A stretch of DNA of 64,000 nt from Channallabes apus. Lineage: Eukaryota > Chordata > Actinopteri > Siluriformes > Clariidae. The stretch's first letter is position 1; each line of letters opens with the position of its first letter. The notes beneath the pieces are model-generated. The model saw only the letters and a list, made by a program, of their open reading frames with translations, searched no databases and was not told where the DNA came from. The stretch spans positions 8,184,852 through 8,248,851 of the forward strand of contig CM060126.1 in the NCBI GenBank assembly GCA_030522415.1. The letters run 5' to 3'. Made by a program: the position numbers and the translations under genes. Of this stretch, positions 1 through 11,075 are shown piece after piece.

Positions 1-374
1 TGACGGCAGCCTCTATGGATTGAGAATTTACCTGATAATAAACTGTTAGTGTTAACCACAGCTGTTGAATCAGAGTAAAGAAGTTTAACTAGTCTGATGA
101 AGTTAGAGCCCAAATTGAATTTGTCCAATATTTGAAACAAAAAGTGAAGTGTTTCTTAAAGTGGTGCTAACTGGTTGATGTTAAAAGTTTTGTTATTCCC
201 ATGAGAAGTTAGCAGTTGTAATGATATCTCGAACATTCTCTGCAGGGCACTATTTGCATTTAAATAAGCAACTACTAAACAGCATTTGATTGGGAAATAA
301 CTGTACCCATCGCGTCCAGTGTCCAGTGTGCAAACTGCACAGGCATATTTAAGGACAACACCACCATGATTCAT

Positions 375-722
375 TCATTCATTTTCTATATCGCTTTATC
401 CTCTATTCAGGGTGGCGGGGACCTGGAGCCTATCCCAGGAGATGCACAAGGCGGGGTACACCCTGGACAGGGTGCCAATCCATCGCTGGGCACACACACA
501 TACTCATTCACACACTACAGGCAATTTGGGAACGCCAATTAGCCTAACCTGCATATCTTTGGACTGTGGGAGGAAACCGGAGTACCCGGAGGAAACCCAC
601 CAAGCACGGGGAGAACATGCAAACTCCATGCACACAGAGACGGGAATCGAGCCTGGCCAGGGAATCGAACCCGGACCCTGGAGGTGCAAGGCGACAGTGC
701 TAACCACTACACCACCGTGCCG
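375..722 (-). mobile_element. tRNA-headed SINE (V-SINE-like), full length
   Basis: On the minus strand the element has an A box (TGGTGTAGTGG), a B box (GGTTCGATTCC), the body with the CCTCCCACAGTCCAAAGA and TAGGCTAATTGGCG segments, GATAGGCTCCAGGTC, and an (ATGA)n tail. It is bounded by CCACCATGATTCAT at 361-374 and 723-736, a target-site duplication. Open frames here are chance readings of the SINE. Confidence 0.85.
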
Positions 723-1159
723 CCACCATGATTCATCAAGCTCAAATTGTGTATTAGATGAAACGGACAAACCTGGGCATGTGGATCAGTTTGAGCGGAG
801 TGTACAGATAAGGAGCCAAAATAAATAAAGTAAAACACTGCTACATTGTTTGATCTCATTAAAATGAAGAGATGGCTAATTACTCCTGGCATCACTTTCA
901 GCAGAGAGTCAAATGGCATCATGGGTAATCTGGAGAACCGGTAACCAAATAGAAAATACACCAATTTGGCAGTGAATTAAGTTGAAACTAATAAAATAAT
1001 TGCAAAATACATCTTTTCCTGTCTTAGACGACCTGTATTTTTTTTCTTATGTTATGAGACTTTCTTATTGAGTCAGTACAAAACATTTTTGTAGAGATTT
1101 TCAACCAAACAATTTAAAGTTACAGAAAACACAAGAAAGATTCCAGGAAAGAAGGCAGT

Positions 1160-1835
1160 ATATTATATAAGTGCCCACTTTTAGCTGAAAAAATATATAT
1201 AATGGAAGCTGCTCGGTTTGGAGGTTGCCAGAAGAACGGTACTTGTCTGACAGCATTGTGCCAGTGTAAAGTCTGGTGGAGGGAGGATTATAATGTGGGT
1301 TTGTTTTTCAGGAGTTGCGCTCAGCCCCGTAGTTCCAGTGAATTGAGCTCTTAATGCTTCAGCATACCAGGACATTTTGGGCAATTTCATGTTCCCAGCT
1401 TTGTGGGAACAGTTTGGGGATGGTCTCTTCCTGTGGATGGCACCTTCCTGTTTCAACATGACTGCGCACCAGTGCATAAAGCAAGGTCCATAAAGACATG
1501 GATGAGCAAGTTTGGTGTGGAAGAAATCGACTGGCATGCACATCAACCTGATAGAACACCTTTGGGATGAATTAGAGCGGAGACTGCGAGCCAGGCCTTC
1601 TCATCCAACATCAGTGTCTGACTTTACAAATGTGCTTCTGGAAGAATGGCCAAACGTTCTCATGAACACACTCCTAAACCTTGTAGAAAGTCTTCCCAAA
1701 GGAGTTGAAGCTGTTATAGCTGCAAAGGGTGAACCAACATCATATTAAACCCTATGGATTAAGAATTGGATGTTACTCAAGTTCATATGCATGTGAAGGC
1801 AAGCGAGCAAATACTTTTGGCAATATAGTGTATAC
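1160..1835 (+). mobile_element. Tc1-type transposon relic, 5'-truncated
   Basis: 3' half of a Tc1-like transposase in broken frames: HDCAPVHKARSIKTWM near 1465, then IEHLWDELERRLRARPSHP and ending AAKGEPTSY with a TAA at 1746. The sequence around 1536-1550 is disturbed, so the usual AQSPDLNP stretch is lost while the catalytic-Glu motif IEHLWDELE survives. The right terminal repeat ends ...GGCAATATAGTGTA near 1833; the left one is absent. Confidence 0.75.
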
Positions 1836-1984
1836 AGTAAACATTAATTAATGAATCAAAGTCAGTATTTGGTGGAACAGTGCTTTGAGGACCCTTTGAT
1901 GTCAGATCACCGACAATGTGTAATAAAGAAAATAGCCACTGAGTTTTACTTAGTTTTATATATATATATATAATTTGCTGAAAG

Positions 1985-2365
1985 AATGGCGGCACGGTGG
2001 TGTAGTGGTTAGCACTGTCGCCTTGCACCTCCAGGGTCTGGGTTCGATTCCCCGGCCAGGCTCGATTCCCGTCTCTGTGTGCATGGAGTTTGCATGTTCT
2101 CCCCGTGCTTGGTGGGTTTCCTCCGGGTACTCCGGTTTCCTCCCACAGTCCAAAGATATGCAGGTTAGGCTAATTGGCGTTCCTAAATTGCCCGTAGTGT
2201 GTGATTGGGTGTGTGAGTGTGTGTGTGTGTGTGTGCCCTGCGATGGATTGGCACCCTGTCCAGGGTGTACCCCGCCTAGTGCCCGAAGTCTCCTGGGATA
2301 GGCTCCAGGTCCCCCGCGACCCTGAATAGAAGGATAAAGCGGTATAGAAGATGAATGAATGAATG
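1985..2365 (+). mobile_element. tRNA-headed SINE (V-SINE-like), full length with target duplication
   Basis: Complete copy: GGCGGCACGGTGGTGTAGTG head with A and B boxes, the conserved body, a TG-rich variable part, the GATAGGCTCCAGGTC segment and a GAATGAAT tail. Exact 13-bp duplication AATTTGCTGAAAG at 1972-1984 and 2366-2378. Best-preserved copy in the window and a good reference for the others. Confidence 0.93.
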
Positions 2366-2739
2366 AATTTGCTGAAAGCATTCCAATCACTATTATTTCT
2401 AGATACTATAGTCACAGTGCATTAATTTGCAACAGTCCTCTCGATCAAAGCCAAGCATGCATTACCATGTCCATTAGAAATTGCTATGCTTGTATAAATA
2501 TTGGCAGGAATGTTGAGAATGTTGTACTGCTGGAGCCGAGGCCACGATCACTGTTACTGTTTGGCTGGCGTTGTGCCATCACTAAGTGTGTAATGATGGA
2601 CACAGTGCACACATCTTCATGCAGAACAGGAAAAACAGGATGTGTCTTTGGAAAAAACCCACTATTCCGTGGAACGAGGTGGAGGAGGACTGTGTTAATG
2701 ACCGGCCAAGTCGTAGTTGATGTGAATGACTGAGCGGTT

Positions 2740-3236
2740 TATCAAGAAACCAAGTTAATATGGTAGATTTTCTTTAGTCATAAAAGCACAACATAGAAAG
2801 CAAAGTAAATCGCTTAAAAGTGTTCTCTCTGTACGGTTTACTATTTTAAATGATTCCTCAAATGCCTGCACCAATCTTTCTTTGTTTACATTCTGACTTC
2901 CTGCATGAAGTAAAAGCGTAATTATCGCAACTAAAAGACGAAGTACACAGGGGAAATTACGTACTGTAGCTCTTTGCATGTTTGCAATTCTGGCACAACA
3001 AAGTCAGATAAATGTCGATGCAACAAGAAACTATACAAATGTAAACTATTTGTATCATTTATCACATGTACTCATTAATGGCCAAAATTTGTTTACTAAT
3101 TAAACATTTAAACTATACCCTGGCTGCTTCAATTCAATACTTTCAATTCTTTGTTTAGGGGGAAAACTGTCTGCTTTGTTCCCTTACGAAATGTCGCAAT
3201 GGGGCGTTTATACCAGATTAATACCAGAGCTGCTGA
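2740..3236. other. No gene seen
   Basis: AT-rich DNA without recognisable coding or repeat structure. Confidence 0.5.
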
Positions 3237-3244
3237 AGTGTCAC

Positions 3245-4732
3245 CAGAGGTGGAAAGTAACGAATTACATTTACTCGCGTTACTGTAATTGAGTAGCTTT
3301 TTTGTGTATTTCTACTTTTTAAAGTAGTTTTAAAAATCTGTAATTTTATTTTTACTTAAGTACGTTTTGTTTGAAGTATTGTAATTCGCTACATTTTAAA
3401 TCATATTCGCTACTGAGTAAAAAATAAATGAATGAAAATGATAAAATAATAAAAATATTATGCTTTATAAATGCTCCGTTGTGCTCGCGCGTGTGTATCA
3501 TGTCCTGGTCGCGCGCCGCTCCAGACTCCACTCCAGGTTTTCTGACATCGGCATCTTCCTGACCTTCCACACGGTCGCTTCCGCCCTGAGTGACGTCATC
3601 GACTAACGCGACTGGAGAGAGACGCGCGAAAGATGAAAGACGTTGTGATTTTGGCGTTTTGACATTTGGTTGTGTATTGCGGTTTGACTTTTTGCCTCCA
3701 ATTGACTTTGATTATTGCTTTGTCCCTTTGGTTTGGTTGGTCTTTGTATATATTTATAGATAATTTCACTGTATGTCTGTGCACTCACTAGTAGCAGGGG
3801 CGTGGCTGCCATTTATTTTTGGAAGAGGGAATTTATTTGGGAATTTATTTGCTCAGGAATAAAATAAAGATAGCTGACTACCTTATTGTACGGAATGATG
3901 GGGGGGGGGGGGGTGATAACCTTATATATATTATGTATATATAATTTTATCAAAGCAGTCCCACAGCTTAATCATAGCTAAAACAATCCAGTGAAATATT
4001 AGACTGTGAGACTTTTTTGAGCCAGGTATTTTATATAGTTTAGCTTAGGTTTATATTTTATATAGTTTATATAGAATTAGGGAGTCCGGGAAGGTACCTG
4101 TATTTTTGTTTGTGTGTTTTTTTTTTTTTGCAGGTAATCTAGCTACTAAATATAAATACCATTTTGTTTATTATTTTGGCCTGGGTCCACCCTGAATCTG
4201 ATCCTCCTACTGGTGTGTGTGTGTGTGTTTGTGTCTGTGTGTGTGTGTGTATGTGTGTATAAAAACCTCATTATTTCATCAGTTAATGATTGGATCTAGT
4301 TCTTTCTGCCATATACCACCATTTCCATACAGTTTAAAATAGAACCCTGAACCATTCTTTTGCTGTCTGGCTCTAGACTGGGACGTAACACCATATTTAA
4401 GTGACCACTTTGATTTTCAAGCACAAGAAAGACAACAGCTTTATTATGCAAAGGTGTTCCTTCAGTTAAAAAACAACTAGTTTGAGATTTTATATCTGCT
4501 CATCTTTTTTGAACTATGCTAGAATGCCTCATCCCACCCCCGCTGTTAAAAAAATAAAAATAAAAAAGTAACTCGGTAACTTTTACTCTGAGTACATTTT
4601 TTAATGAGCTACTTTTTACTTTTAGTTGAGTAGATTTTTATAATGGTAACTTTACTTGTACTTAAGTAAAATTTCACTGAAGTAACAGTACTTGTACTTG
4701 AGTACAAAATTTTATTACTCTTTCCACCTCTG
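3245..4732. mobile_element. hAT-type non-autonomous DNA transposon with exact 8-bp target duplication
   Basis: Terminal inverted repeats start CAGAGGTGGAAAG at both ends, and the left end continues with an ACTCGCGTTACTGTAATTGAG-like subterminal segment. AGTGTCAC is duplicated exactly at 3237-3244 and 4733-4740, diagnostic of hAT-class insertion. The 1,488-bp interior has no transposase-like frame. It includes a poly-G run (3900-3913) and TG repeats (4214-4256). The termini resemble Tol2-type hAT ends. Confidence 0.88.
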
Positions 4733-4740
4733 AGTGTCAC

Positions 4741-5410
4741 TTAGAAGATGCTGAATAATTATTTTTATAACTATAGCTTTGACTGTAATGCTGCGTGTCA
4801 ATCAAACAAGGTTTATATTAATGCACTTGTTCTGTTACGTCATTGTTTCTATATAGTAAGATTTAACAGTTCACTGGTCAGACCCACCACATAAGCTAAG
4901 GTCGTTAATCAACAAGTTATGAAATGTGCTCTAATTATACAAAAACAAAAAACCATTGTTAATAAGGGGAAATTTTCAGGAAGTTGATGTGTATGGGACA
5001 TAAGAACATAGCATAGCACAGAGTGTCTTGAGTGTCAGTCAGTAACACTCAGTCAGTAAGTTTCCCGACATGGGAAGAACAGAGGACTTTCCGGTTTCAT
5101 GCTAATATGACAGGCTGAGTTTTATTAACTAAAAGAGGGAGAAAATAATGAGCCTGTAGAGTAAATGCCTTTTAAACCTGTAACTTGTGACTATATATTT
5201 TTTTTCTTTTTTTTAAGTATGACATTACTGATTAGTCCATTTTTTTAATGGAATCATAGGGAAATTGCTGTGGTATAGAAGGAATAAAACACTTCAGGAT
5301 GTGCTGCTATGGGAAACATTGCTTTGCATTGTCGATTTAATTGTGATTTTATCATAAGAAAACTACCCTGGTGTAAAGCTGATGTACTATCACATTAGAG
5401 CATTACATTA
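4741..5410. other. No gene seen
   Basis: AT-rich non-coding DNA between the hAT element and a Tc1 relic. Confidence 0.5.
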
Positions 5411-5415
5411 AATAC

Positions 5416-6290
5416 ACTGCTTGGCCAAAATAAAAATAAAAATCAGCAAGTACTGTATATTAGTCACATTACATAAGCAAACACGTAACACTGAGCTATT
5501 GCTTGGATAAGTACTACAGTGATTAATTTCTTTCAGCGAGCAGCAATGTTTAAAACCCTAACTGATTTCTTAAATAACGTTGTCAGAATGTCAAGGGTTC
5601 AAAATATGGACAGGCAATAAGCAAAGAAAACAACTAAGGAGATTGCTAAAATAAAAATAAAAAAGATAATGAAATGAAGTCAGAATAAAATCATGAATTC
5701 CCCTTTCAGAAATCACTCACATGATGAAGTTGCATCGCATAAAAAGAATCGACAGCAGAAATCACAGCTACGTTTAATAATGACAGTAACAAAACAATAT
5801 GTAAAGAACAAACCGGACTGATGTTAAACAGCTGGGGCAATGATGCTATCTGGAAGAAAAAGGTTTCGATTTTCTACAGAGTATAAAAAACTGGTCAACG
5901 GAAGAAGGTTAAATGGTCAGATGAATACAGGCTTGACAGTTTTTTTTTTTTGAAAATGGGTGTATCAGGGTAAGAAGTGAAACGCATGAGGCAATGAACA
6001 GTTTTAATCTGTGGTTGCTTCAGGTGTACTTGACGGACCGGGGTATCGCATCAAGGGCATTTTTCTTCACTGATGGAGGAATAAAATTAAAATTAAGTTT
6101 TAAATTGAGTTTAAAAAGAGTGGTTCTGGGGGCATTGTCACAAATGAGCTGGCCATTAGGGAGTTCTGACCTTAACCTCATTGTAAGTATTTGAGGTTGC
6201 TAGAGAAGACTTTACACAGTGGGTTGACTCTCGCATCATCGATACAAACTTGGCCAAAAATGATGCAAGTCTGGATAAAAATAAATGTTC
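5416..6290 (+). mobile_element. Degenerate Tc1-type element, family A
   Basis: Starts with the terminal-repeat motif CACTGCTTGGCCAAAATAAA. Transposase remnants follow: WSDEYR-like text near 5920, GCIRVRSETHE near 5965, then MSWPLGSSDLNLI near 6150 (from [12 protein letters not shown]) and EKTLHSGLTLASSIQTW near 6205. Frames are broken and the catalytic Glu region is interrupted. The same family occurs reversed at 42.7-43.1 kb. Confidence 0.7.
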
Positions 6291-6492
6291 ACTCACCGGC
6301 ACAAGGCGGGGTACAGCCTTCACAGGGTATATCTATTGCAGGGCACACACACACTACAGCCAATTTGGGAACGCCAATCAGTCTAATCTGTAAGTCTTTG
6401 GACTGTGGGAGGAAACTGGGATACCTGGAGGAAACCCACCAAATATAGGAAGAACAAACTCTGTGCACACAGAGACGGGAATCGAGGCTGCC
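6291..6492 (-). mobile_element. SINE fragment (V-SINE-like), truncated
   Basis: Body segments of the same SINE (AAGGCGGGGTACA, GGGAACGCCAAT, CTTTGGACTGTGGGAGGAAA, GAGACGGGAATCGAG) on the minus strand. The tRNA-like head is cut off at about 6492 by an A-rich insert. Confidence 0.75.
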
Positions 6493-6835
6493 TGCACTGT
6501 AAAAAAAAAAAAAAAAAAGTGTAAAAAAACGGTCAAATGACTGGCAGCAATGGCTGCCAAACAAAAACCGTAAAATTAATGTACTGTAAAATACTCTAGT
6601 TCATATTATGCTCAAAAACATAAAATTTACAGAAATTGTTATTTTATCTTTTACAGAGAAACACCGTTATTTTACAGATTTTTCCTACATTTATACAATT
6701 AAATACCTTCATTAAACGAACAGCACTAGAAGTTTAGCAGTGAAACACCATTATTTTACAGATTTTTCCCAAAATGTATACGATTTAACACATTCATTAA
6801 AACAGCACTAGACGTGTAGCAGCAAAATGTTATTA
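6493..6835. repeat. AT-rich repeat with a tandem unit of about 83 bp
   Basis: Starts GCACTGTAAAAAA, a motif common in fish repeats, with many TTTTACAG words. A unit beginning GAAACACC(G/A)TTATTTTACAGA and ending near CACTAGA(A/C)GT(T/G)TAGCAG is present twice in a row (about 6658-6740 and 6741-6823) with scattered differences. Class unknown. Confidence 0.6.
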
Positions 6836-6842
6836 TTTTGTG

Positions 6843-6977
6843 TGTTTGCTCTCCGATGGATTGGCACCCTGTCCAGGGTGTACCCCGCCTAGTGCCCGAA
6901 GTCTCCTGGGATAGGCTCCAGGTCCCCCGCAACCCTGAACACAGGATTAAGCGGTATAGAAAATGAATTAATGAATA
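6843..6977 (+). mobile_element. SINE 3' fragment (V-SINE-like)
   Basis: The GATGGATTGGCACCCTGTCC to GATAGGCTCCAGGTC 3' half and an ATGAAT-type tail on the plus strand. It is in the opposite orientation to the fragment at 6.3-6.5 kb, so the two are separate insertions. Confidence 0.8.
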
Positions 6978-6985
6978 TATATATA

Positions 6986-8183
6986 TCACACGCATCACTT
7001 TTTCCACATTTTGTTATGTCACAGCCTTATTCTATAATGACAACATTAAAAAAAGATTACTTGAGATTTTTGCTAATTTATTAAAAGTAAAAAAATTGAG
7101 AAAGCACATGTACAGTACATAAGTATTCACAGCCTTTGCAAAATTGAGCTCCGGCGCATCCTGTTTCCCCTGATCATCCTGTTTCCCCTGATCATCCTTG
7201 AGATGTTTCTGCAGCTTAATTGGAGTCCACCTGTGGTAAAATCAGTTGATTGGACATGATTTGGAAAGGCACACACACTTGTCTATATAAGGTCCCACAG
7301 TTGACAGTTCATGTCAGAGTACAAACCAAGCATGAAGTCAAAGGAATTGCCTGTAGACCTCCGAGACAGGATTTTTTGAGGCACCAAGAACCCGATCGTC
7401 ACTCCGTCAGAGCTCCAGAGATCCTCTGTGGAGAGAGGAGAACCTTCCAGAAAGACAACCATCTCTGCAGCAATCCACCAATCAGGCTTATATGGTAGAG
7501 TGGCCAGACGGAAGCCACTCCTTAGTAAAAGGCACATGGCAAATGGTACCCGAAGGACTATCAGACTATGATAAACAAAATTCTCTGGTCTGATGAGACA
7601 AAGATTGATCTCTTTGGTGTGAATGCCAGGAATCACGTTTGGAGGAAACCAGGCACCGCTCATCACCAGGCCAACATCATCCCTACAGTGAAGCATGGTG
7701 GTGGCAGCATCATGCTGTGGGGATGTTTTTCAGTGGCAGGAACTGGGAGACTAGTCAGGATAAAGGGAAAGATGACTGCAGCATGTACAGAGACATCCTG
7801 AATAAAAACCTGCTCCAATCTTGACCACAGATTGGGACGACTGTTCATCTTTCAGCAGAACAATGACCCTAAGCACACAGCCAAGATATCAAAGCAGTGG
7901 CTTCAGGACAACTATGTGAATGTCCTTGAGTGGCCCAGCCAGAGCCCAGACTTGAATCCGATTGAACATCTCTGGAGAGATCTTAAAATGGCTGGTGCAC
8001 AGATGCTTCCCATCCCACCTGATGGAGCTTGAGAGGTGCTGCAAAGAGGAATGGGTGAAACTGGCCAAGGATAGACGTGCCAAGCTTGTGGGATCATATT
8101 CAAAAAGACTTGAGGCTGTAAATGCTGCCAAAGGTGCATCAACAAAGTATTGAGCAAAGACTGAGAATACTTACTGTATGTCA

Positions 8184-8214
<31 letters not shown>

Positions 8215-8375
8215 ACTAAATTTGCAAAAACCTCAAGTAAACTTTTTGTCATTATGTGGTGTTGTGTGTAGAATTCGGAGGGAAAATTTTTATTGAATTC
8301 ATTTTGGAATAAGGCTGTAACATAACAAAATGTGGAAAAGGTGATGCACTGTGAATTCTCTCCGGATGCACTGTA
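6986..8375 (+). mobile_element. Tc1-type transposon, decayed
   Basis: Near-complete element with inverted ends. The right terminus (about 8305-8375) reads, reversed, TACAGTGCATCCGGAGAGAA then CACCTTTTCCACATTTTGTT. The left end keeps CACTTTTTCCACATTTTGTT but lacks the outermost part. A small direct duplication of CATCCTGTTTCCCCTGAT lies at 7159-7200. A T run (about 8191-8214) sits between transposase remains and right repeat. Confidence 0.88.
7332..8153 (+). pseudogene. Tc1 transposase pseudogene with catalytic Asp changed to Asn
   Basis: From ATGAAGTCAAAGGAATTG (a stop follows at 7377) to KGASTKY-TGA. Recognisable pieces in several frames: [13 protein letters not shown] near 7580, [12 protein letters not shown] near 7700, [15 protein letters not shown] near 7850, [20 protein letters not shown] near 7930 and AAKGASTKY at the end. 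The second catalytic Asp, expected as QQDND, reads QQNND. At least one frameshift lies between 7780 and 7830 and another near 8030. It cannot encode an active enzyme. Confidence 0.85.
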
Positions 8376-9112
8376 TGTGTGTGTGGGCGGTAGCAACAAC
8401 ATAGGCTTCTAACATTCTTCTTACTGTACATACTAGCAAATGTACAAAGAAAGTGCAGTGAAGCAAACAGGAGAAGTGCATACTGTACATACCTGACGCC
8501 CTGGCATACAACATCACTAGAAGAATCTTTGTTTTTCTTCTTGTGAAAAATATCAGTATTTTTACAGGCACATTTGCCCATTCTGAACAGTTAAACCAAA
8601 AAAACTTCAGGAAGCTGCAGCGATTAACATTTTTCCTTTGTTGTTTTCTAAAAAAAAAAAAATAAACGGCCTATAGGAAAGGAAACAAGGCTCTGCATTT
8701 GCTTCTGTGCCTTTTTGCAAGATTTTCCCCTTAAAGTTTCACATAATTATCTCGCCAGGAATAGATCATGATAGGAAGCAGTGGTTTTGGTCTCGTCATC
8801 AAGGCGGTAAACAAGGACGATTTAGTGTCATAATGAGTGCTGCTGTGTGTTTCACAGTAGGTCATGTCCAGACCAGTGAACATGGATGAGTAAAGATGAC
8901 TTTGTAGTTTGATCATCTGTTTCTCTTTTAGTCCAGTCTGTGTCCTGTTTCAGCAGTCAATTGTGTTATTTAAACATTTTAAATGAAGCACAGTTCTCTA
9001 TTCCATCATTGTTTATTCTTACCTTAATAAGCACCGCACTTGTGGACTGTTGAATCTGTTAGTTTTTTTCTGCTTAAATATATCGAACTCAGTTAAAGTT
9101 TAAGTTTCATGC

Positions 9113-9116
<4 letters not shown>

Positions 9117-9145
<29 letters not shown>

Positions 9146-9519
9146 TGGGCGACATGATTGGTTAGTGGTTAGCACTGTTGTCTTGCACCTCCTGGGTCCG
9201 GGTTTGATTCCCGCCTCTGTGTGTATAGAGTTTCAATGTTCTCCCTGTGCTTGGTGGGGGGGGGGGGGGGGGGGGAATTAGGGGGTTCCTCCAAGTACTT
9301 CGGTTTCCTCCCACAGTCCAAAGATATGCAGGTTAGGCTAATTGGTGTTCCTAAATTGCCCGTAGTGTGTGATTGGGTGTGTGAGTGTGTGTATGTGTGT
9401 TTGCCCTGCGATGGATTGATGGTGTACCCCGCCTAGTGCCCAAAGTCTCCTGTTATAGGCTCCAGGTCCACCGCGACCCTGAACACAGGATTAAGCGGTA
9501 TAGAAAATGAATGAATGAA

Positions 9520-9523
<4 letters not shown>
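9117..9523 (+). mobile_element. SINE copy 1 of a tandem pair, with (AAT)n
   Basis: (AAT)n at 9117-9146 is followed by a SINE head with private variants (GGGCGACATGATTGGTTAGTG), the body, a poly-G run at 9257-9274, and an (ATGA)n tail ending at 9523. It is duplicated immediately downstream. Confidence 0.8.
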
Positions 9524-9555
<32 letters not shown>

Positions 9556-9690
9556 TGGGCGACATGATTGGTTAGTGGTTAGCACTGTTGTCTTGCACCT
9601 GGAGGGGTTCCTCCAAGTACTTCGGCTTCTTCTCACAGTCCAAAAACATGCAGATTAGGCTAATTGCCGTTCCCAAATTTCCCACTAACC
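9524..9690 (+). mobile_element. SINE copy 2 of the tandem pair, internally deleted
   Basis: Repeats the (AAT)n and the same private head GGGCGACATGATTGG, then jumps from CTTGCACCT straight to GGTTCCTCCAAGTACTTCGG. Shared private bases show it is a duplicate of copy 1 rather than an independent insertion. Confidence 0.78.
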
Positions 9691-9699
9691 AACAAAAAG

Positions 9700-10600
9700 C
9701 AGTTACTGAAGATACATGAATTATTTAATTTAGTATAAACCAATTTCTTTTCTTTTTTTTTTAGTTGTATTTGTTCTGTTGCTCTTTTTTAATCAGTACA
9801 ACTGATCAAATTAAGCTGAAATACGTGCTAAGAAAAAGACACTGCTTAGATAAGCTTGAGATAAGCCTTCAATATCATCTGATATCTTTGAATAATCCTT
9901 GTATCACGCTTGTGGTTTAGGGAGTACTGAAAAAAGTACATATGATGCACATGCTGATGAAGCGTGCAGCCACTCAGTTAAACCGCAAATCTGAGGAACT
10001 GTATATTTCACTTTGCTCCAGATCATGCAGGAACCACAAGTATCTGACCGACAAAAAAGTCTATTCAGCTCCTCATCTGTGTTGTAATAACTGTCTTATG
10101 TCATTTTCAATCTACATAGCTAATGAGTTACATTACCTAACTAGATGCGTCGTCAAACAATTTGTAGAGATTACTTAGGAGGGCTAAATTAGCCATAGAA
10201 GCAGGGATGTACTACAGTCTCTTCCCTGTCAATCACAGCAGCATTGGCTGTAATAATGAATAAACAGCAGTTTGAAATGGCATGTTTGGCTGCATCGATG
10301 CGTCATGGAGGAAGCACCTGTTAGCCTCCACCCTCCCGCCTCAGTACCTTTCCTGTGATAGGGGAGAACTGGCCGGTGGGTGGTAACTGGTCGAGACTAA
10401 ATTATGGAGGCAATCAGATGGGAAAACCCCACTTCACATGGTTTATGTTTGTTCTATTAACTTCAAGGAGAAAATAATTAAAGCTTGTTGTGGGAACACA
10501 GGAACGACTATTTATTTATAGCTGTTATGATGTAACTGACAACAATAATTCACTTGGTCTGGGAACGTTACATATAATTACAGTATAAAGAGTTATATGT
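9700..10600. other. No gene seen
   Basis: Mostly AT-rich non-coding DNA; a short GC-richer part at 10300-10400 has no coding signal I can support. Confidence 0.5.
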
Positions 10601-10604
10601 ACAA

Positions 10605-11075
10605 TGTGCCTTCTTATTTATAACAAATAGTCATTTGCTTTTGTTTAAGATTAGTAAAACTAATTGGTCTGGGAACAATACATATAACTACATTTTAAAG
10701 AGTAATATGTACAATGTGTCTTTTTTATTTATTTATACAAAATGTCAATAATAATAAACAAATAATAATTTGTTTATTATTATTATTATTGACATTTTGT
10801 ATAAATTTTGTATACTCATTTGTTTATTATTATTGACATTTTGTATAAATAAATAAATAAAAAAGACACATTGTACATATAATGTGTCTTTTTCATTTAT
10901 TTATACAAAATGTCAATAATAAAAAAAAAATAATTTGTTTATTATTATTGACATTTTGTATACATTTTGTATACTCGTTTGTTTATTATTATTGACATTT
11001 TGTATAAATAAATAAAAAAGACTTTTTATTTATTTATACAAAATGTCAATAATAATAAACAAATAATAATTTGTT
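10605..11075. repeat. Nested AT-rich inverted and direct repeats
   Basis: The words TATACAAAATGTCAATAATA and its reverse complement TATTATTGACATTTTGTATA alternate several times between 10730 and 11060, separated by ATTTATTTA and GACACATTGTACAT-type segments. Neighbouring inverted copies can fold into long hairpins. No coding sequence or terminal motif of a known family was recognised. Confidence 0.85.

Noticed and set aside
412..828. 138-codon plus-strand frame
   Set aside because: It is the reverse reading of a SINE; the same peptide recurs at 1956-2390 and 22101-22508.
1985..2060. tRNA gene
   Set aside because: A and B boxes are present but the sequence belongs to a SINE with body, tail and target duplication; no free-standing tRNA cloverleaf.
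1975..2301. 108-codon frame beginning in MLKEWRHGGVVVSTVALHLQ
   Set aside because: Translation of the SINE tRNA-like head and body, repeated at every full-length copy.
2359..2733. 124-codon plus-strand frame
   Set aside because: Begins in the SINE tail and matches no family known to me.
10730..11060. AT-rich repeats as a replication origin
   Set aside because: Composition alone is not evidence for an origin in a vertebrate genome.
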